Assembly (NCBI GenBank): GCA_016217735.1
Contig: JACRGQ010000016.1
Location: 1-64,000, forward strand
DNA: 64,000 bases
Direction: 5' to 3'
DNA from: Nitrospinota bacterium
GTDB lineage: Bacteria; Nitrospinota_A; UBA7883; JACRGQ01
Made by a program: the position numbers and the translations under genes. Of this stretch, positions 40,758 through 48,657 are shown piece by piece. The notes under the pieces were generated by a model. It was not told the DNA's origin. It searched no databases and was given only the letters and a program-made list of their open reading frames with translations. Within the stretch, counting starts at the first letter, position 1. Every line of letters starts with the position of its first letter.

Positions 40758-42176
40758 TTACAGACAATTTCCTGACTTTGCCATGACCCGCCGCTTCAGC
40801 GAGAAGCCGGTCCGGGCGGCAAAACTTGCAAATTCGCGTGCCCATCGCGGGCAGCCCAGCGCGTGCAAATGGGCGAAGCCGGCGGTGACGTTTTTGTACA
40901 CGATGCCGTCGCGTTTGCCGTCTATGCCCGCGCCGCGCGTTACGCGGAAGGCGTATTCCGTGTGGGAGTTGTTCACCACTTCTCCGTAGTGGAACTCGTG
41001 CGCGCGGATTTCGGCTCCGGCGCTTAACCACGGGCTTTTGCCGGTCGGTTCCAGCGTCATATAACCGTGGCCTTTCGGTTTATGGCGGATTATCACGTCG
41101 CACGAAAGCGCCCCCACCATCGCGGCGGTCTTGCCGCCGTATGTAACGCCGCGCGAGAGGTAGATCAGCCCGCCGCACTCGGCGTGCACCGGGAGGCCGG
41201 CTTCGATGGCGTCTTTGATGTCGCGGCGCAGGCAGGCGTTGAACTCCAGCTCGTCCATGTTCGTTTCCGGGAAGCCGCCGCCGATGTAAAGCGCATCAAG
41301 CCGTTCGGGCAGACGGCCGTCTTTTATGGCGTCCACCGGCACCAGTTCGGCCCCGGCCATCCGGAGCGCTTCCAGATTTTCAGGATAGTAAAAGGTGAAG
41401 GCGCGATCCATCATCACCCCGATCCGCGCGACGGGCGCGGGAACGGGGGAGGGCGGAGCCGCCGCCTCGATCTCCATCGGCGCGGCGTTGCGCGCGATGG
41501 CGATCACCTTGTCGATGTCGACGGAAAAAGCGACCTGCCGTTTAATGTTGTGTACCAGCGTCTGGAGATTTTCGTCCTCCTTCACCGGGATAAGGCCGAG
41601 GTGCCGTTCCAGAATCTCCATTTCAGGATTTTTCCGCACGGCGCCGAGTATCGGAATGCCGCAGTATTTGTCAATTACGGTCCGCAGCTTCGCCTCGTGC
41701 CGGGCGTTTCCCACTTTGTTGAGAATGACGCCGGCGATATTGATGTCCGGCTCGAACATCTTGTAGCCGAGGAGCAGCGGGGCGATGCCGCGCGTTGTCC
41801 CCGCGGCGTCCAGCACCATAATGACCGGCGCGTTGAGCAGCCGCGCAAGATTCGCCGCGCTCCCTTCGCCGCTGGTTTCCATGCTGTCGTGCAGCCCTTT
41901 GTTCCCTTCGATGAGCGAAATATCCGCCCTGGCGGCGTGCGCGTGGAACGAGCGGAGCAGTTCGTCCCACCCGAACATGAAGTTGTCGAGGTTGCGGCAA
42001 TCCCGTCCCGCCGCGGCGGTGAGCCACATCGGATCGATAAAGTCCGGCCCTTTCTTGAAGGGCTGGACCGCGAGGCCCTTTTCGGCCAAGGCCGCGCACA
42101 GTCCCGCGGAAATGGTGGTCTTGCCGGCGCTTTTGTGGGCCGCCGAAATGACCATTCTTGGAATTGCCGTTTTCAT
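40758..42176 (-). CDS. dsrN: DsrN, sirohaem amidase (CobB/CbiA family)
   Basis: 472 residues of the cobyrinate a,c-diamide synthase family. The N-terminal ATP-binding domain starts with ISAAHKSAGKTTIS (P-loop variant), and the C-terminal glutamine amidotransferase domain (about 250-460) has the nucleophile Cys in PVHAECGGLIYLS. In dsr clusters this enzyme amidates sirohaem to the sirohaem amide used by oxidative DsrAB. The position between dsrL and dsrC supports DsrN over a cobalamin role, although cobalamin genes occur 15 kb away. Confidence 0.9.
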   Translation of the reverse strand: MKTAIPRMVISAAHKSAGKTTISAGLCAALAEKGLAVQPFKKGPDFIDPMWLTAAAGRDCRNLDNFMFGWDELLRSFHAHAARADISLIEGNKGLHDSMETSGEGSAANLARLLNAPVIMVLDAAGTTRGIAPLLLGYKMFEPDINIAGVILNKVGNARHEAKLRTVIDKYCGIPILGAVRKNPEMEILERHLGLIPVKEDENLQTLVHNIKRQVAFSVDIDKVIAIARNAAPMEIEAAAPPSPVPAPVARIGVMMDRAFTFYYPENLEALRMAGAELVPVDAIKDGRLPERLDALYIGGGFPETNMDELEFNACLRRDIKDAIEAGLPVHAECGGLIYLSRGVTYGGKTAAMVGALSCDVIIRHKPKGHGYMTLEPTGKSPWLSAGAEIRAHEFHYGEVVNNSHTEYAFRVTRGAGIDGKRDGIVYKNVTAGFAHLHALGCPRWAREFASFAARTGFSLKRRVMAKSGNCL

Positions 42177-42186
42177 TTCTCTCCGT

Positions 42187-44154
42187 TCAATTCATGTCGA
42201 TGAAGCCGCACGGGCATTCTTCAAAACATTTTTTGCAGCCGGTGCATTTGGGAAGGTTAAAAGCGTAGTGCTGCCCCTTCGGAAGCTTGTTGATCGCCTG
42301 ATCCTGGCAGTAGAGATAGCACTTTTCACAGTCGAAACACATACCGCAGCTCATGCAGCGGTCAGCCTCGTACTTCGCCTCTTCAAGGGAGAGCTGCCCC
42401 ACCACTTCGTCGAACCCGCGGTTCATCCGCTCGGCCAATTCAATGCTTTTGCGCCGCGTCATCGGTTTCGCTTCGTAGTGGTCGAGCCGCATGCTTTCGG
42501 CCAGCACGGTTTTGCGCTCTTTTACCGGCTGGGCTTCGCGGTTCATCAGGACGTTGTCGATATCCAGCGCGCGGCGGCGTCCCTCGCCGATGGCGGCGGT
42601 GGCAAGCGCGATGGGGGCGGTGATGTCGCCGCCCGCCCACACCTTGTCTATTTGCGTACGCCCGTTGGCGTCCACGGTGAGCCATCCCTTTTCGTTCCTG
42701 AACATTTCGAGGCCGGTGAAGTCCGGCTTTTGGCCCAGCGCGCCGATCAACGTGTCGCATTCCAGCACGAATTCCGAGCCGGGGATTTCCACCGGTTTCG
42801 GGCGGCCCGAGGCATCGGCGTCTTTCAGTTCCATACGGATGAGCTTCACGTTCAGCCCCGCGCCGGTTTTTTCGGCTGAAACAGGCGTGCAGAGGAATTC
42901 GTATTTCACGCTTTCGGCCTCCGCTTCCCCAACTTCGTGCTTGATGGCCGGCATTTCCCCGCGCGAGCGGCGGTATACCAGCGTTACCTCCGCGCCGAGG
43001 CGGCGGGAAGTGCGCGCCGCGTCTATGGCGGAATCGCCCGCGCCGACCACGATTACGCGCTTGCCGACAGCCACTTTTTCGCCGTGGTTGATCTTGTTAA
43101 GGAATGCCGCGGCGGTCCAGACCCCTTCAACATTTTCACCCGGCACGCCCAGCTTCATCCCCTGATGCATGCCGAACGCCAGGTATACGGCGTCGAAGTT
43201 TTTTTGCAGATCGTCGAACCGCACGTCTTTCCCTATCCTTGTATTGTATTTGATTTCAACGCCGAGGTCGACAATCCGCTGAATTTCCGCGTCCAGCACG
43301 GCATCCGGCAGGCGGTACGAGGGAATGCCGTAGCGAAGCATGCCGCCGGCTTTTTCGTGCATCTCGTGAACGGTGACGGCGTAACCGCGCCGCGCCAACT
43401 GGTAAGCCGCCGAAAGCCCGGAAGGGCCGCCGCCGACAACGGCCACCCTCTTGCCGTTCTTTTCGTTAACCAGCACGCGGAGTTTCAGGCCGTTGGCGAT
43501 GGCGTAGTCGCCGATGGCCCCTTCGACGCTGTTGATGCCAACGGTTTCGTCTTTCGCGTTCCGGTTGCACCCCGTTTCACACGGATGGGGGCAGATGCGC
43601 CCCATCGTGGAGGGGAAGGGGTTGCTGTTCGTCAGCGTGTAAAAGGCGGACTCGAATGAATTATCCTCGCGGATGTCGGTGAGCCATTCCCGGATGTTTT
43701 CCCCCGCCGGGCAGTTCATGGAGCAGGGCGGGTTTTTTTCCACATAGCTGGGGCGGAGGTTGGTGGAACTCTTCTTTCCCGACGTGGAACTGCCGCCACC
43801 GCCCCGCATTTTGAACGCCGCGCGGCTGAAGCTTTTCACTTCGCGCCCCCCGGCGGGAGCGGCGGCCGGCTCGGCGGCTTCCTGCTTCGGGGCCGAAGTG
43901 TCCACCTGCGAGGAAGCTCCTTCTTCGTGGGGAATTTCGATGGTCGAACCGAGGAAATAGCCGTATACGAGCTTCCCCGAATCTATCATCGGTCGTATGG
44001 CCTCCTTCACGTCGTCCTTGTCGACAACGTCGGACCCGTATTTCTCTTTCATCAGCTTGATGAGGTCGGTGGCTTTAAACTTCTTCTTGCCGTAATACTC
44101 TTCTATTACGGCAAAGATCGCCGCGCCCAGTTCCTCAACCGTCGGTTTGGACAT
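42187..44154 (-). CDS. dsrL: DsrL, NAD(P)H:acceptor iron-sulfur flavoprotein
   Basis: 655 residues. An N-terminal ~75-residue helical extension is followed by a Pro/Ala/Gly linker. A GltD-like core has N-terminal cysteines (CSMNCPAGENI, CPHPCETGC), an FAD motif (VAVVGGGPSGLSAAYQL) and an NAD(P) motif (VIVVGAGDSAIDAART). The C-terminal ferredoxin domain has two [4Fe-4S] clusters (CMSCGMCFDC...C and CTGCKKCFEECPC). DsrL binds DsrAB and shuttles electrons to or from pyridine nucleotide. It is the marker gene of the oxidative pathway, although a second type occurs in some reducers or disproportionators. Confidence 0.95.
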   Translation of the reverse strand: MSKPTVEELGAAIFAVIEEYYGKKKFKATDLIKLMKEKYGSDVVDKDDVKEAIRPMIDSGKLVYGYFLGSTIEIPHEEGASSQVDTSAPKQEAAEPAAAPAGGREVKSFSRAAFKMRGGGGSSTSGKKSSTNLRPSYVEKNPPCSMNCPAGENIREWLTDIREDNSFESAFYTLTNSNPFPSTMGRICPHPCETGCNRNAKDETVGINSVEGAIGDYAIANGLKLRVLVNEKNGKRVAVVGGGPSGLSAAYQLARRGYAVTVHEMHEKAGGMLRYGIPSYRLPDAVLDAEIQRIVDLGVEIKYNTRIGKDVRFDDLQKNFDAVYLAFGMHQGMKLGVPGENVEGVWTAAAFLNKINHGEKVAVGKRVIVVGAGDSAIDAARTSRRLGAEVTLVYRRSRGEMPAIKHEVGEAEAESVKYEFLCTPVSAEKTGAGLNVKLIRMELKDADASGRPKPVEIPGSEFVLECDTLIGALGQKPDFTGLEMFRNEKGWLTVDANGRTQIDKVWAGGDITAPIALATAAIGEGRRRALDIDNVLMNREAQPVKERKTVLAESMRLDHYEAKPMTRRKSIELAERMNRGFDEVVGQLSLEEAKYEADRCMSCGMCFDCEKCYLYCQDQAINKLPKGQHYAFNLPKCTGCKKCFEECPCGFIDMN

Positions 44155-44164
44155 GACGTTTCCC

Positions 44165-45253
44165 TTAATACTTCATGTGGGTGGTGGTGCGGAACGTTTT
44201 GTTTGCGCCGCGGAAGTCGTCGATGTGGTACCGGGTGAACGGCAGACCGGTGATCTCGAAGAACTTCGGCCAGCTTATCCGCTCGATCCATTCGCCCATC
44301 CGCTCCCACGGTTTTGCGTTGTCGGCGTAGACTTCGACGATTTTTTTCACCGCGTCGGTCACTTCGGGCCAGCGGGGCGGGTTATTCGGGAGGTAGGGGA
44401 TCGCCAGTTTCGAGAACAGGGGGCGGGTGCGCGCGTTGGCCACCTTGCCGCCCACCCAGATAGACACGCCGTCGTTGTTGGGATCGGCCAGCGGCATCGC
44501 CGGGCAGGTGGTGTAACAGTTGCCGCAGTACATGCATTTTTCCTTGTCCACTTCCACCGAGGGTTTGCCGTTCACGGTGGCCGGCCGGATGGCGGCGGTG
44601 GGGCAGGCGGCCACGGTGGTCGGAATTTCGCAAAGGTTTTTCAGGTTTTCGTGGTTGACGTACGGCGGCTTGCGGTGAATGCCGAGGATGGCGATATCGG
44701 AGCAGTGAACCGCGCCGCACATGTTGAGGCAGCAGGCGACGGCAACCTTCACGCGTTGCGGCAGCTTATGGCTGCCGAAGTATTCGAAGAGGTCGTCCAT
44801 GATGACCTTGGAAAGGCCGGAGGCATCGGTGGCGGAGGTGTGGCAGTGTATCCATCCCTGCGTGTGTACCACGCCGGAGATGGAGTTGTGCGTGCCGCCG
44901 ACCGGCACGCCGTACGCCTTCAACTCGTTGATGAGCGGCTCAATGTTGGCCTTGTCGGCCAGCAGGAACTCCACGTTGTTGCGGCTGGTGAAGCGGACGT
45001 AGCCGCCGCTGTGCTTTTTCGCCAGCGCGGCCACCCAGCGGATGAACTGGGTGCTCACGAGGCGGGCGCTGGCGGCGCGCACGGTGTAGATGGCGTCGCC
45101 GCTTTCGGCCACGTGCATCAGCACGCCGGGCTGGGGGGCGGTGTGGTATTTCCACCGCCCGTAGTTCTTCTTGAGCAACGGGTGCATGAACTTCATGTGG
45201 TCGGGCGGCCCGACGTCGGTTATTCTTTGCGGGGCGGCATCAGCAGCGGCCAT
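44165..45253 (-). CDS. dsrB: Dissimilatory sulfite reductase beta subunit
   Basis: 362 residues. Sirohaem/[4Fe-4S]-binding cysteines lie in [11 protein letters not shown], and an inserted ferredoxin domain follows with ACPTAAIRP and [11 protein letters not shown]. Substrate-pocket residues lie in [11 protein letters not shown]. With DsrA it forms the cytoplasmic alpha2beta2 enzyme that interconverts sulfite and protein-bound sulfane sulfur. It begins 61 bases after dsrA. Whether it is of the oxidative clade needs a phylogeny; neighbouring dsrEFH and dsrL favour that. Confidence 0.97.
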   Translation of the reverse strand: MAAADAAPQRITDVGPPDHMKFMHPLLKKNYGRWKYHTAPQPGVLMHVAESGDAIYTVRAASARLVSTQFIRWVAALAKKHSGGYVRFTSRNNVEFLLADKANIEPLINELKAYGVPVGGTHNSISGVVHTQGWIHCHTSATDASGLSKVIMDDLFEYFGSHKLPQRVKVAVACCLNMCGAVHCSDIAILGIHRKPPYVNHENLKNLCEIPTTVAACPTAAIRPATVNGKPSVEVDKEKCMYCGNCYTTCPAMPLADPNNDGVSIWVGGKVANARTRPLFSKLAIPYLPNNPPRWPEVTDAVKKIVEVYADNAKPWERMGEWIERISWPKFFEITGLPFTRYHIDDFRGANKTFRTTTHMKY

Positions 45254-45273
45254 GTTCTGTTTCTCCCTTAAGT

Positions 45274-45287
45274 TTAAAACGTTTTAA
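45274..45287. repeat. Perfect 14-base palindrome between dsrA and dsrB
   Basis: TTAAAACGTTTTAA sits about 25 bases before the dsrB start codon, in the widest gap within the operon core. It could be a processing or regulatory signal or chance. Confidence 0.3.
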
Positions 45288-45314
45288 CCGTTTGGCGTAT
45301 CCGGCGGCGGATGT

Positions 45315-46514
45315 TCAGTCTTCGCCTTCTTCCACGTTGTAGAACACATACGGGTTTTCACGCGGGTGCATGACCATGTACGGATTCGGCTCCAGCCCGA
45401 TGGCTTCGACGAAGTTGGCAAGACCGACGCGGTTGACCAGTTCGCCGACGCGCTCGCGGTTATTGCCGTATTCCTCCCAGAAATCCCATATCCGCTGTAT
45501 GAGGTCTTTCATTTCCGTGTACGGCGGCTCCATCTTCATGAAAGGGACGATGACCGAACCCATCAGCGCCCCTTCCACAATGGGGGCTTTCGCGCCGAGC
45601 ATGATGGCGGCCCCTTTTTCCTTGCCGACGCGGAGCGCCTTCGGCATGACGTTGAGGCAATGCATGCAGTGGACGCATTCCTTGTCGTTGATCTTCATGG
45701 TCTTGCCGTCCCAGTCGATGCACTTGGTCGGGCAGAGGTCGCAAACATCGCGCTTGATGTCGAAACCGGGGATATTCGTATACTCGGGAAGCGCCGCCTG
45801 GTCGATCCGTATCTGGTCGCGCCATACGCCGATGATGGCGAAATCGGAGCGGGCGATGCCGGATACGCAGTCGTTGGGGCAGCCGGACATCTTGAACTTG
45901 AACTTGTAGGGCCACGCCGGGCGGTGGATGGTATCCTGAAATTCGCGGGTGATGACTTCGGTAACATCCAGCGTGTCGTAGCACGACATTTCGCAGCGGG
46001 CCGGGCCGACGCAGCAGCTTGGCGTGCGCGTGGCGGAGCCGGAGCCGCCCAAATCCCATCCGGCGTGCGTGAGGGCCTGGAAGGTCGGCTCAAGCCCGTC
46101 GGTCTTGGTGCCCAGCAGAATTATGTCGCCGGTGGAGCCGTGCAGGTTGGTCAGTTTGGATCCATGTTTGTCCCATATGTCGCACAACTCGTTCAGCGCC
46201 TCGGAGGTGTAAAACCAGCCGGCGGGGGGAAGGATGCGCATGGTGTGGAATTGCGCCACTTCGGGAAATTGCTCGGCTTTGCCGGAGTAGCGGCCGATGA
46301 TGCCGGAGCCGTAACCGCGCACGCCGACAAGGCCACCGTGCTTCCAGTGCCCCATCCGGTCGTTATAGGACTGCTCGACCTGCCTCAGCAGGTCCACGGC
46401 CATCGGGGTGTCCGTGGCGGCGCGCTTGATTTCCGTCACGAAGCTGGGCCACGGGCCTTTCTCAAGCTCGTCCAGCATGGGGGTCTTTGCGTTTATCTTC
46501 GGGTTTTTGTCCAT
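45315..46514 (-). CDS. dsrA: Dissimilatory sulfite reductase alpha subunit
   Basis: 399 residues. The catalytic cofactor cysteines appear as CCVGPARCEMSC and GCPNDC. The inserted ferredoxin domain follows (CDLCPTKC, CVHCMHC). Substrate-binding arginines are in RGYGSGIIGRYS. It forms the alpha subunit of the sirohaem-containing DsrAB. ATG 46514 follows GAGGGAG. Upstream is the HEAT-repeat gene (32-base gap). Confidence 0.97.
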   Translation of the reverse strand: MDKNPKINAKTPMLDELEKGPWPSFVTEIKRAATDTPMAVDLLRQVEQSYNDRMGHWKHGGLVGVRGYGSGIIGRYSGKAEQFPEVAQFHTMRILPPAGWFYTSEALNELCDIWDKHGSKLTNLHGSTGDIILLGTKTDGLEPTFQALTHAGWDLGGSGSATRTPSCCVGPARCEMSCYDTLDVTEVITREFQDTIHRPAWPYKFKFKMSGCPNDCVSGIARSDFAIIGVWRDQIRIDQAALPEYTNIPGFDIKRDVCDLCPTKCIDWDGKTMKINDKECVHCMHCLNVMPKALRVGKEKGAAIMLGAKAPIVEGALMGSVIVPFMKMEPPYTEMKDLIQRIWDFWEEYGNNRERVGELVNRVGLANFVEAIGLEPNPYMVMHPRENPYVFYNVEEGED

Positions 46515-46546
46515 GGGTTCTCCCTCTTTGTTTCTTAAAAAACCTT

Positions 46547-47209
46547 TTATGCGCCCGTCGGCGGCGGGTGTGCGTTGCTATTCAACGCCAAGGCGGCAAG
46601 CGCGCGCCCGGCGACTTCTTTCACGGTCCAACGGTTCATCTCATCGTTTTCGTAAATGGACACTTCGCGGTTGTCGTCCACCAACAGCCGCAGTCCGGGG
46701 GCCGCCTCCGCCACGCGGAGTTTTCCCAATGCCCAGGCGGCGTTTCCCCTGATCGCGGCATCGGCGTCGTTTAACAAGGCGCGCAGTTCCGGCACCGTGT
46801 CCAGCACCGGGGCGCGATGGATTTCCCCCACGCGGCCGATTCCCCACAACACGCCGGGGAGCATCCCCCGGTCATCAAGGTAGTGGGTGGTTACGGGGAT
46901 AACATCGCGCGCGAGATCGATGTTGTGCCGCGCCACTTCGGCGATCACCTGCGGCGAGCCTTTGCCAATGTTGCCCGACTCGTCGTTAAGCTGCCACGCG
47001 AGGCGGCTCATGTACCGCCTGATGGAAGAGGGGGCGGAGAGAGCCAATCGGCCCCAGACCGCCGCGGCCCGGTGGAGCAGCAGTTCGTCCCCCTCATAGA
47101 GGATGGACACGAGGCTCCGCAGCCAGTGCTTATCCTTTATCGCCATCTGTTCCACTTCCTCAAAACGTTTCGTCCGCAACAGTTCTTTCAGTTGTTCCCG
47201 TTGGGGCAC
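46547..47209 (-). CDS. HEAT-repeat protein embedded in the dsr operon
   Basis: 220 residues, all helical. HEAT/PBS-lyase-type repeats are visible (LLHRAAAVWGRLAL, LPGVLWGIGRVGE, AAIRGNAAWALGKLRV, TVKEVAGRALAALAL). No catalytic residues, no cysteines to speak of, no signal peptide: a cytoplasmic scaffold or adaptor. It starts at GTG 47209, four bases after the dsrH stop, and precedes dsrA by 32 bases. Position suggests interaction with DsrEFH or DsrAB. HEAT-like genes have been seen near dsr genes in some other organisms, but it is not one of the named dsr genes. Confidence 0.8.
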   Translation of the reverse strand: MPQREQLKELLRTKRFEEVEQMAIKDKHWLRSLVSILYEGDELLLHRAAAVWGRLALSAPSSIRRYMSRLAWQLNDESGNIGKGSPQVIAEVARHNIDLARDVIPVTTHYLDDRGMLPGVLWGIGRVGEIHRAPVLDTVPELRALLNDADAAIRGNAAWALGKLRVAEAAPGLRLLVDDNREVSIYENDEMNRWTVKEVAGRALAALALNSNAHPPPTGA

Positions 47210-47212
47210 GGT

Positions 47213-47506
47213 TCATATCCAGGGGCAGACATTGTGCTCCGCCACCAAATCCACAAACCCGGCGTAATCCACCACCCGCACCCCGTCGATCAGCTTATCG
47301 ATGCCGCGGGCGGCGAGGTCTTCTTTCAGCGCATAGACGGCGCGCCCCTGGAGCGCGTCCTTAACCAGTCCTTCCAGCGCGGTGCCGGCCTGCGCGCCGT
47401 ATACCCCGTCTTCGTAGAGCAGCACCGGGGCCTCTTTGCCCGCGAAGCGGAGGCAGCTTTTCAGATTGTCCGTTGTAAACGGCGATTTGTTAACGGTGAA
47501 AAGCAT
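47213..47506 (-). CDS. dsrH: DsrH (TusB-like) sulfurtransferase subunit
   Basis: 97 residues of the DsrH/TusB family, recognised by the N-terminal LFTVNKSP and Cys18 in NLKSCLRF, a mid-protein ALKEDLAARGI, and the C-terminal PWI. It forms the DsrEFH alpha2beta2gamma2 hexamer that relays sulfane sulfur from TusA to DsrC. It follows dsrF by 15 bases. Confidence 0.92.
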   Translation of the reverse strand: MLFTVNKSPFTTDNLKSCLRFAGKEAPVLLYEDGVYGAQAGTALEGLVKDALQGRAVYALKEDLAARGIDKLIDGVRVVDYAGFVDLVAEHNVCPWI

Positions 47507-47521
47507 TTTTCATTCCCTTGC

Positions 47522-47920
47522 TTAAAACGGCAGAATGACCTTCTGCGCGCTGATGACGTTCGCGATTTCTTCGGCTTCAACAACTTCAACGCCGGTGACC
47601 AGGTCTTCTTCGGTGAGTCCCCGCGCTTCAAGCGAGGCGCGGTCGACATAAAGGTGTTCCACGCCGTACGGTTCCAGCACTTTGAAGGTTTTGGCAAACT
47701 CCTTGATGCCAAGGCCGGTTGTATCCTGTCCCTTTTTCAGGCAGTAAACGCCGTCGTCCACAAAAGCGGCGGTGATATCCTGGTCGTAGGCCGCCATGAT
47801 GAGGATTACTTCCAGCCCCTCATAAGGGTAGATGGTGCCGTGCGGCGCCCTCTTGAAGATGAAGAGGAACTTTGTCTTCTCTTCGCTTGTTTCCTCTTCA
47901 CCGCGTATGTCGTCGGGCAT
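47522..47920 (-). CDS. dsrF: DsrF (TusC-like) sulfurtransferase subunit
   Basis: 132 residues of the DsrF/TusC family. KFLFIFKRAPHGTIYPYEGLE begins the fold after an acidic 15-residue leader, and the conserved Cys is in FVDDGVYCLKKG. ATG 47920 is one base after the dsrE stop with GGAG seven bases upstream. A TTG at 47932 would also be in frame but would overlap dsrE. Component of the DsrEFH hexamer. Confidence 0.92.
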   Translation of the reverse strand: MPDDIRGEEETSEEKTKFLFIFKRAPHGTIYPYEGLEVILIMAAYDQDITAAFVDDGVYCLKKGQDTTGLGIKEFAKTFKVLEPYGVEHLYVDRASLEARGLTEEDLVTGVEVVEAEEIANVISAQKVILPF

Positions 47921-47921
47921 G

Positions 47922-48281
47922 TCAGTCTCCAAAGGTTATCAGGCGATCGGCGTTAATTCCCAGTTCCGTCAACTGCCCCAGCCCCGATATGCGCGATCCC
48001 GGCGCCAGGTTGCCGTCCGTTATCCCGCGGCGTTTGGCGGCGGCGATGCAGGCGATGGTGTCGATCTTGTGCTGTTGAACGAGGTCGGACCAGCGCTTGC
48101 TGATGTGGCGGTCGTCCTGCGGGGGGGTCATAAGGCTGGTGGCGTTATGAACGCCGTCGTTGTAGAAGAATATGCCGATGACCTCGTGCCCCTTTTTCAG
48201 AGCCGCCGTCGTGAAATGGTAAGCGCTATCAGAGGCCTGATGCTGATATGGCCCCTCAAGAACCAGTACAGCGAATTTCAT
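47922..48281 (-). CDS. dsrE: DsrE (TusD-like) sulfurtransferase subunit
   Basis: 119 residues. The active Cys sits at residue 78 (TIACIAAAKRRG), exactly the position of the essential Cys78 of Allochromatium DsrE. FFYNDGVHNA and the N-terminal PYQHQASDSAYHF segment are family features. It is the sulfur-accepting subunit of DsrEFH and the first gene of the operon. ATG 48281 follows GGGGGA. A sigma-54 promoter lies about 70 bases upstream. Confidence 0.95.
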   Translation of the reverse strand: MKFAVLVLEGPYQHQASDSAYHFTTAALKKGHEVIGIFFYNDGVHNATSLMTPPQDDRHISKRWSDLVQQHKIDTIACIAAAKRRGITDGNLAPGSRISGLGQLTELGINADRLITFGD

Positions 48282-48352
48282 GCTATCCCCCGCGTGAAGC
48301 GTTTTGCCCGTTGGCTATTATGTTTTTTTGCCATAGCAGTCAATCAATAATA

Positions 48353-48368
48353 GGCAATATTGGTGCCA
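48353..48368 (-). promoter_or_regulatory. Sigma-54 (-24/-12) promoter of the dsr operon
   Basis: On the minus strand TGGCAC (48368-48363), five bases, TTGCC (48357-48353): the full -24 consensus and the TTGC core of the -12 at exact GG-N10-GC spacing. Initiation is expected near 48343, giving a leader of about 60 bases before dsrE. This is the best sigma-54 match I found in the window. Confidence 0.75.
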
Positions 48369-48416
48369 AGCGCGCGAAGCGTTTTAAACGGGCATGCATA
48401 TATTGTGTGAATTATT

Positions 48417-48436
48417 TAATGTAGCATATAACATTA
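48417..48436. promoter_or_regulatory. N8-spaced inverted repeat upstream of the dsr promoter
   Basis: TAATGT (48417-48422), eight bases, ACATTA (48431-48436), about 80 bases upstream of the predicted start. Same spacing as the ATATGG dyad further upstream, with a different half-site. Confidence 0.4.
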
Positions 48437-48510
48437 TGAATATACGCATCAAGTGTGGCGTTAATGGTTGTTGGATTTTTATCTGAAATGATATAGGCAC
48501 CTCGCTCATT

Positions 48511-48530
48511 ATATGGTGTTTGCGCCATAT
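48511..48530. promoter_or_regulatory. ATATGG-N8-CCATAT dyad upstream of the dsr promoter (candidate activator site)
   Basis: ATATGG (48511-48516), eight bases, CCATAT (48525-48530). Identical half-sites and spacing to the inner dyad at 28719-28738 upstream of the tauE operon. The centre is about 175 bases upstream of the predicted sigma-54 start, an ordinary enhancer distance. Confidence 0.6.
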
Positions 48531-48604
48531 CTTCTTGCCTAATAACTCACCCGCAACTTTTTTTGCGGAGGGGGCTGGGTGGAAGTGGTGTGGCGGCGCG
48601 GGGC

Positions 48605-48636
48605 AAAAAAAAGGGAACCTGTTTTCACAGGTTCCC
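48605..48636 (-). terminator. Intrinsic terminator of the FadL-type gene
   Basis: A perfect nine-base-pair stem, GGGAACCTG (48613-48621) with CAGGTTCCC (48628-48636), has a six-base loop. On the minus strand it is followed by eight T. It begins 22 bases after the stop codon and insulates the dsr promoter region. Confidence 0.92.
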
Positions 48637-48657
48637 AAAATGGGAGGAGGGTGTTGT

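Larger units (their letters stand above)
48282..48657. other. Regulatory intergenic region upstream of the dsr operon
   Basis: The 376-base gap between dsrE and the FadL-type gene is AT-rich in the middle. It contains a sigma-54 promoter (48353-48368), two N8-spaced inverted repeats (48417-48436 and 48511-48530), and the terminator of the FadL-type gene (48605-48636). A direct repeat CGCGYGAAGCGTTTT occurs at about 48291 and 48370, flanking the promoter. No gene or RNA recognised. Confidence 0.65.

Noticed and set aside
40758-42176. Reading the CobB/CbiA-family gene as a cobalamin-biosynthesis enzyme
   Set aside because: Its position within the dsr operon between dsrL and dsrC fits DsrN; the cobalamin genes in the window are 15 kb away in a separate unit.
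48317-48343. Sigma-70-like TTGACT / CATAAT pair in front of dsrE (minus strand)
   Set aside because: The spacer is only 15 bases. The adjacent sigma-54 element is a much better match with exact spacing, so I annotate only the latter.
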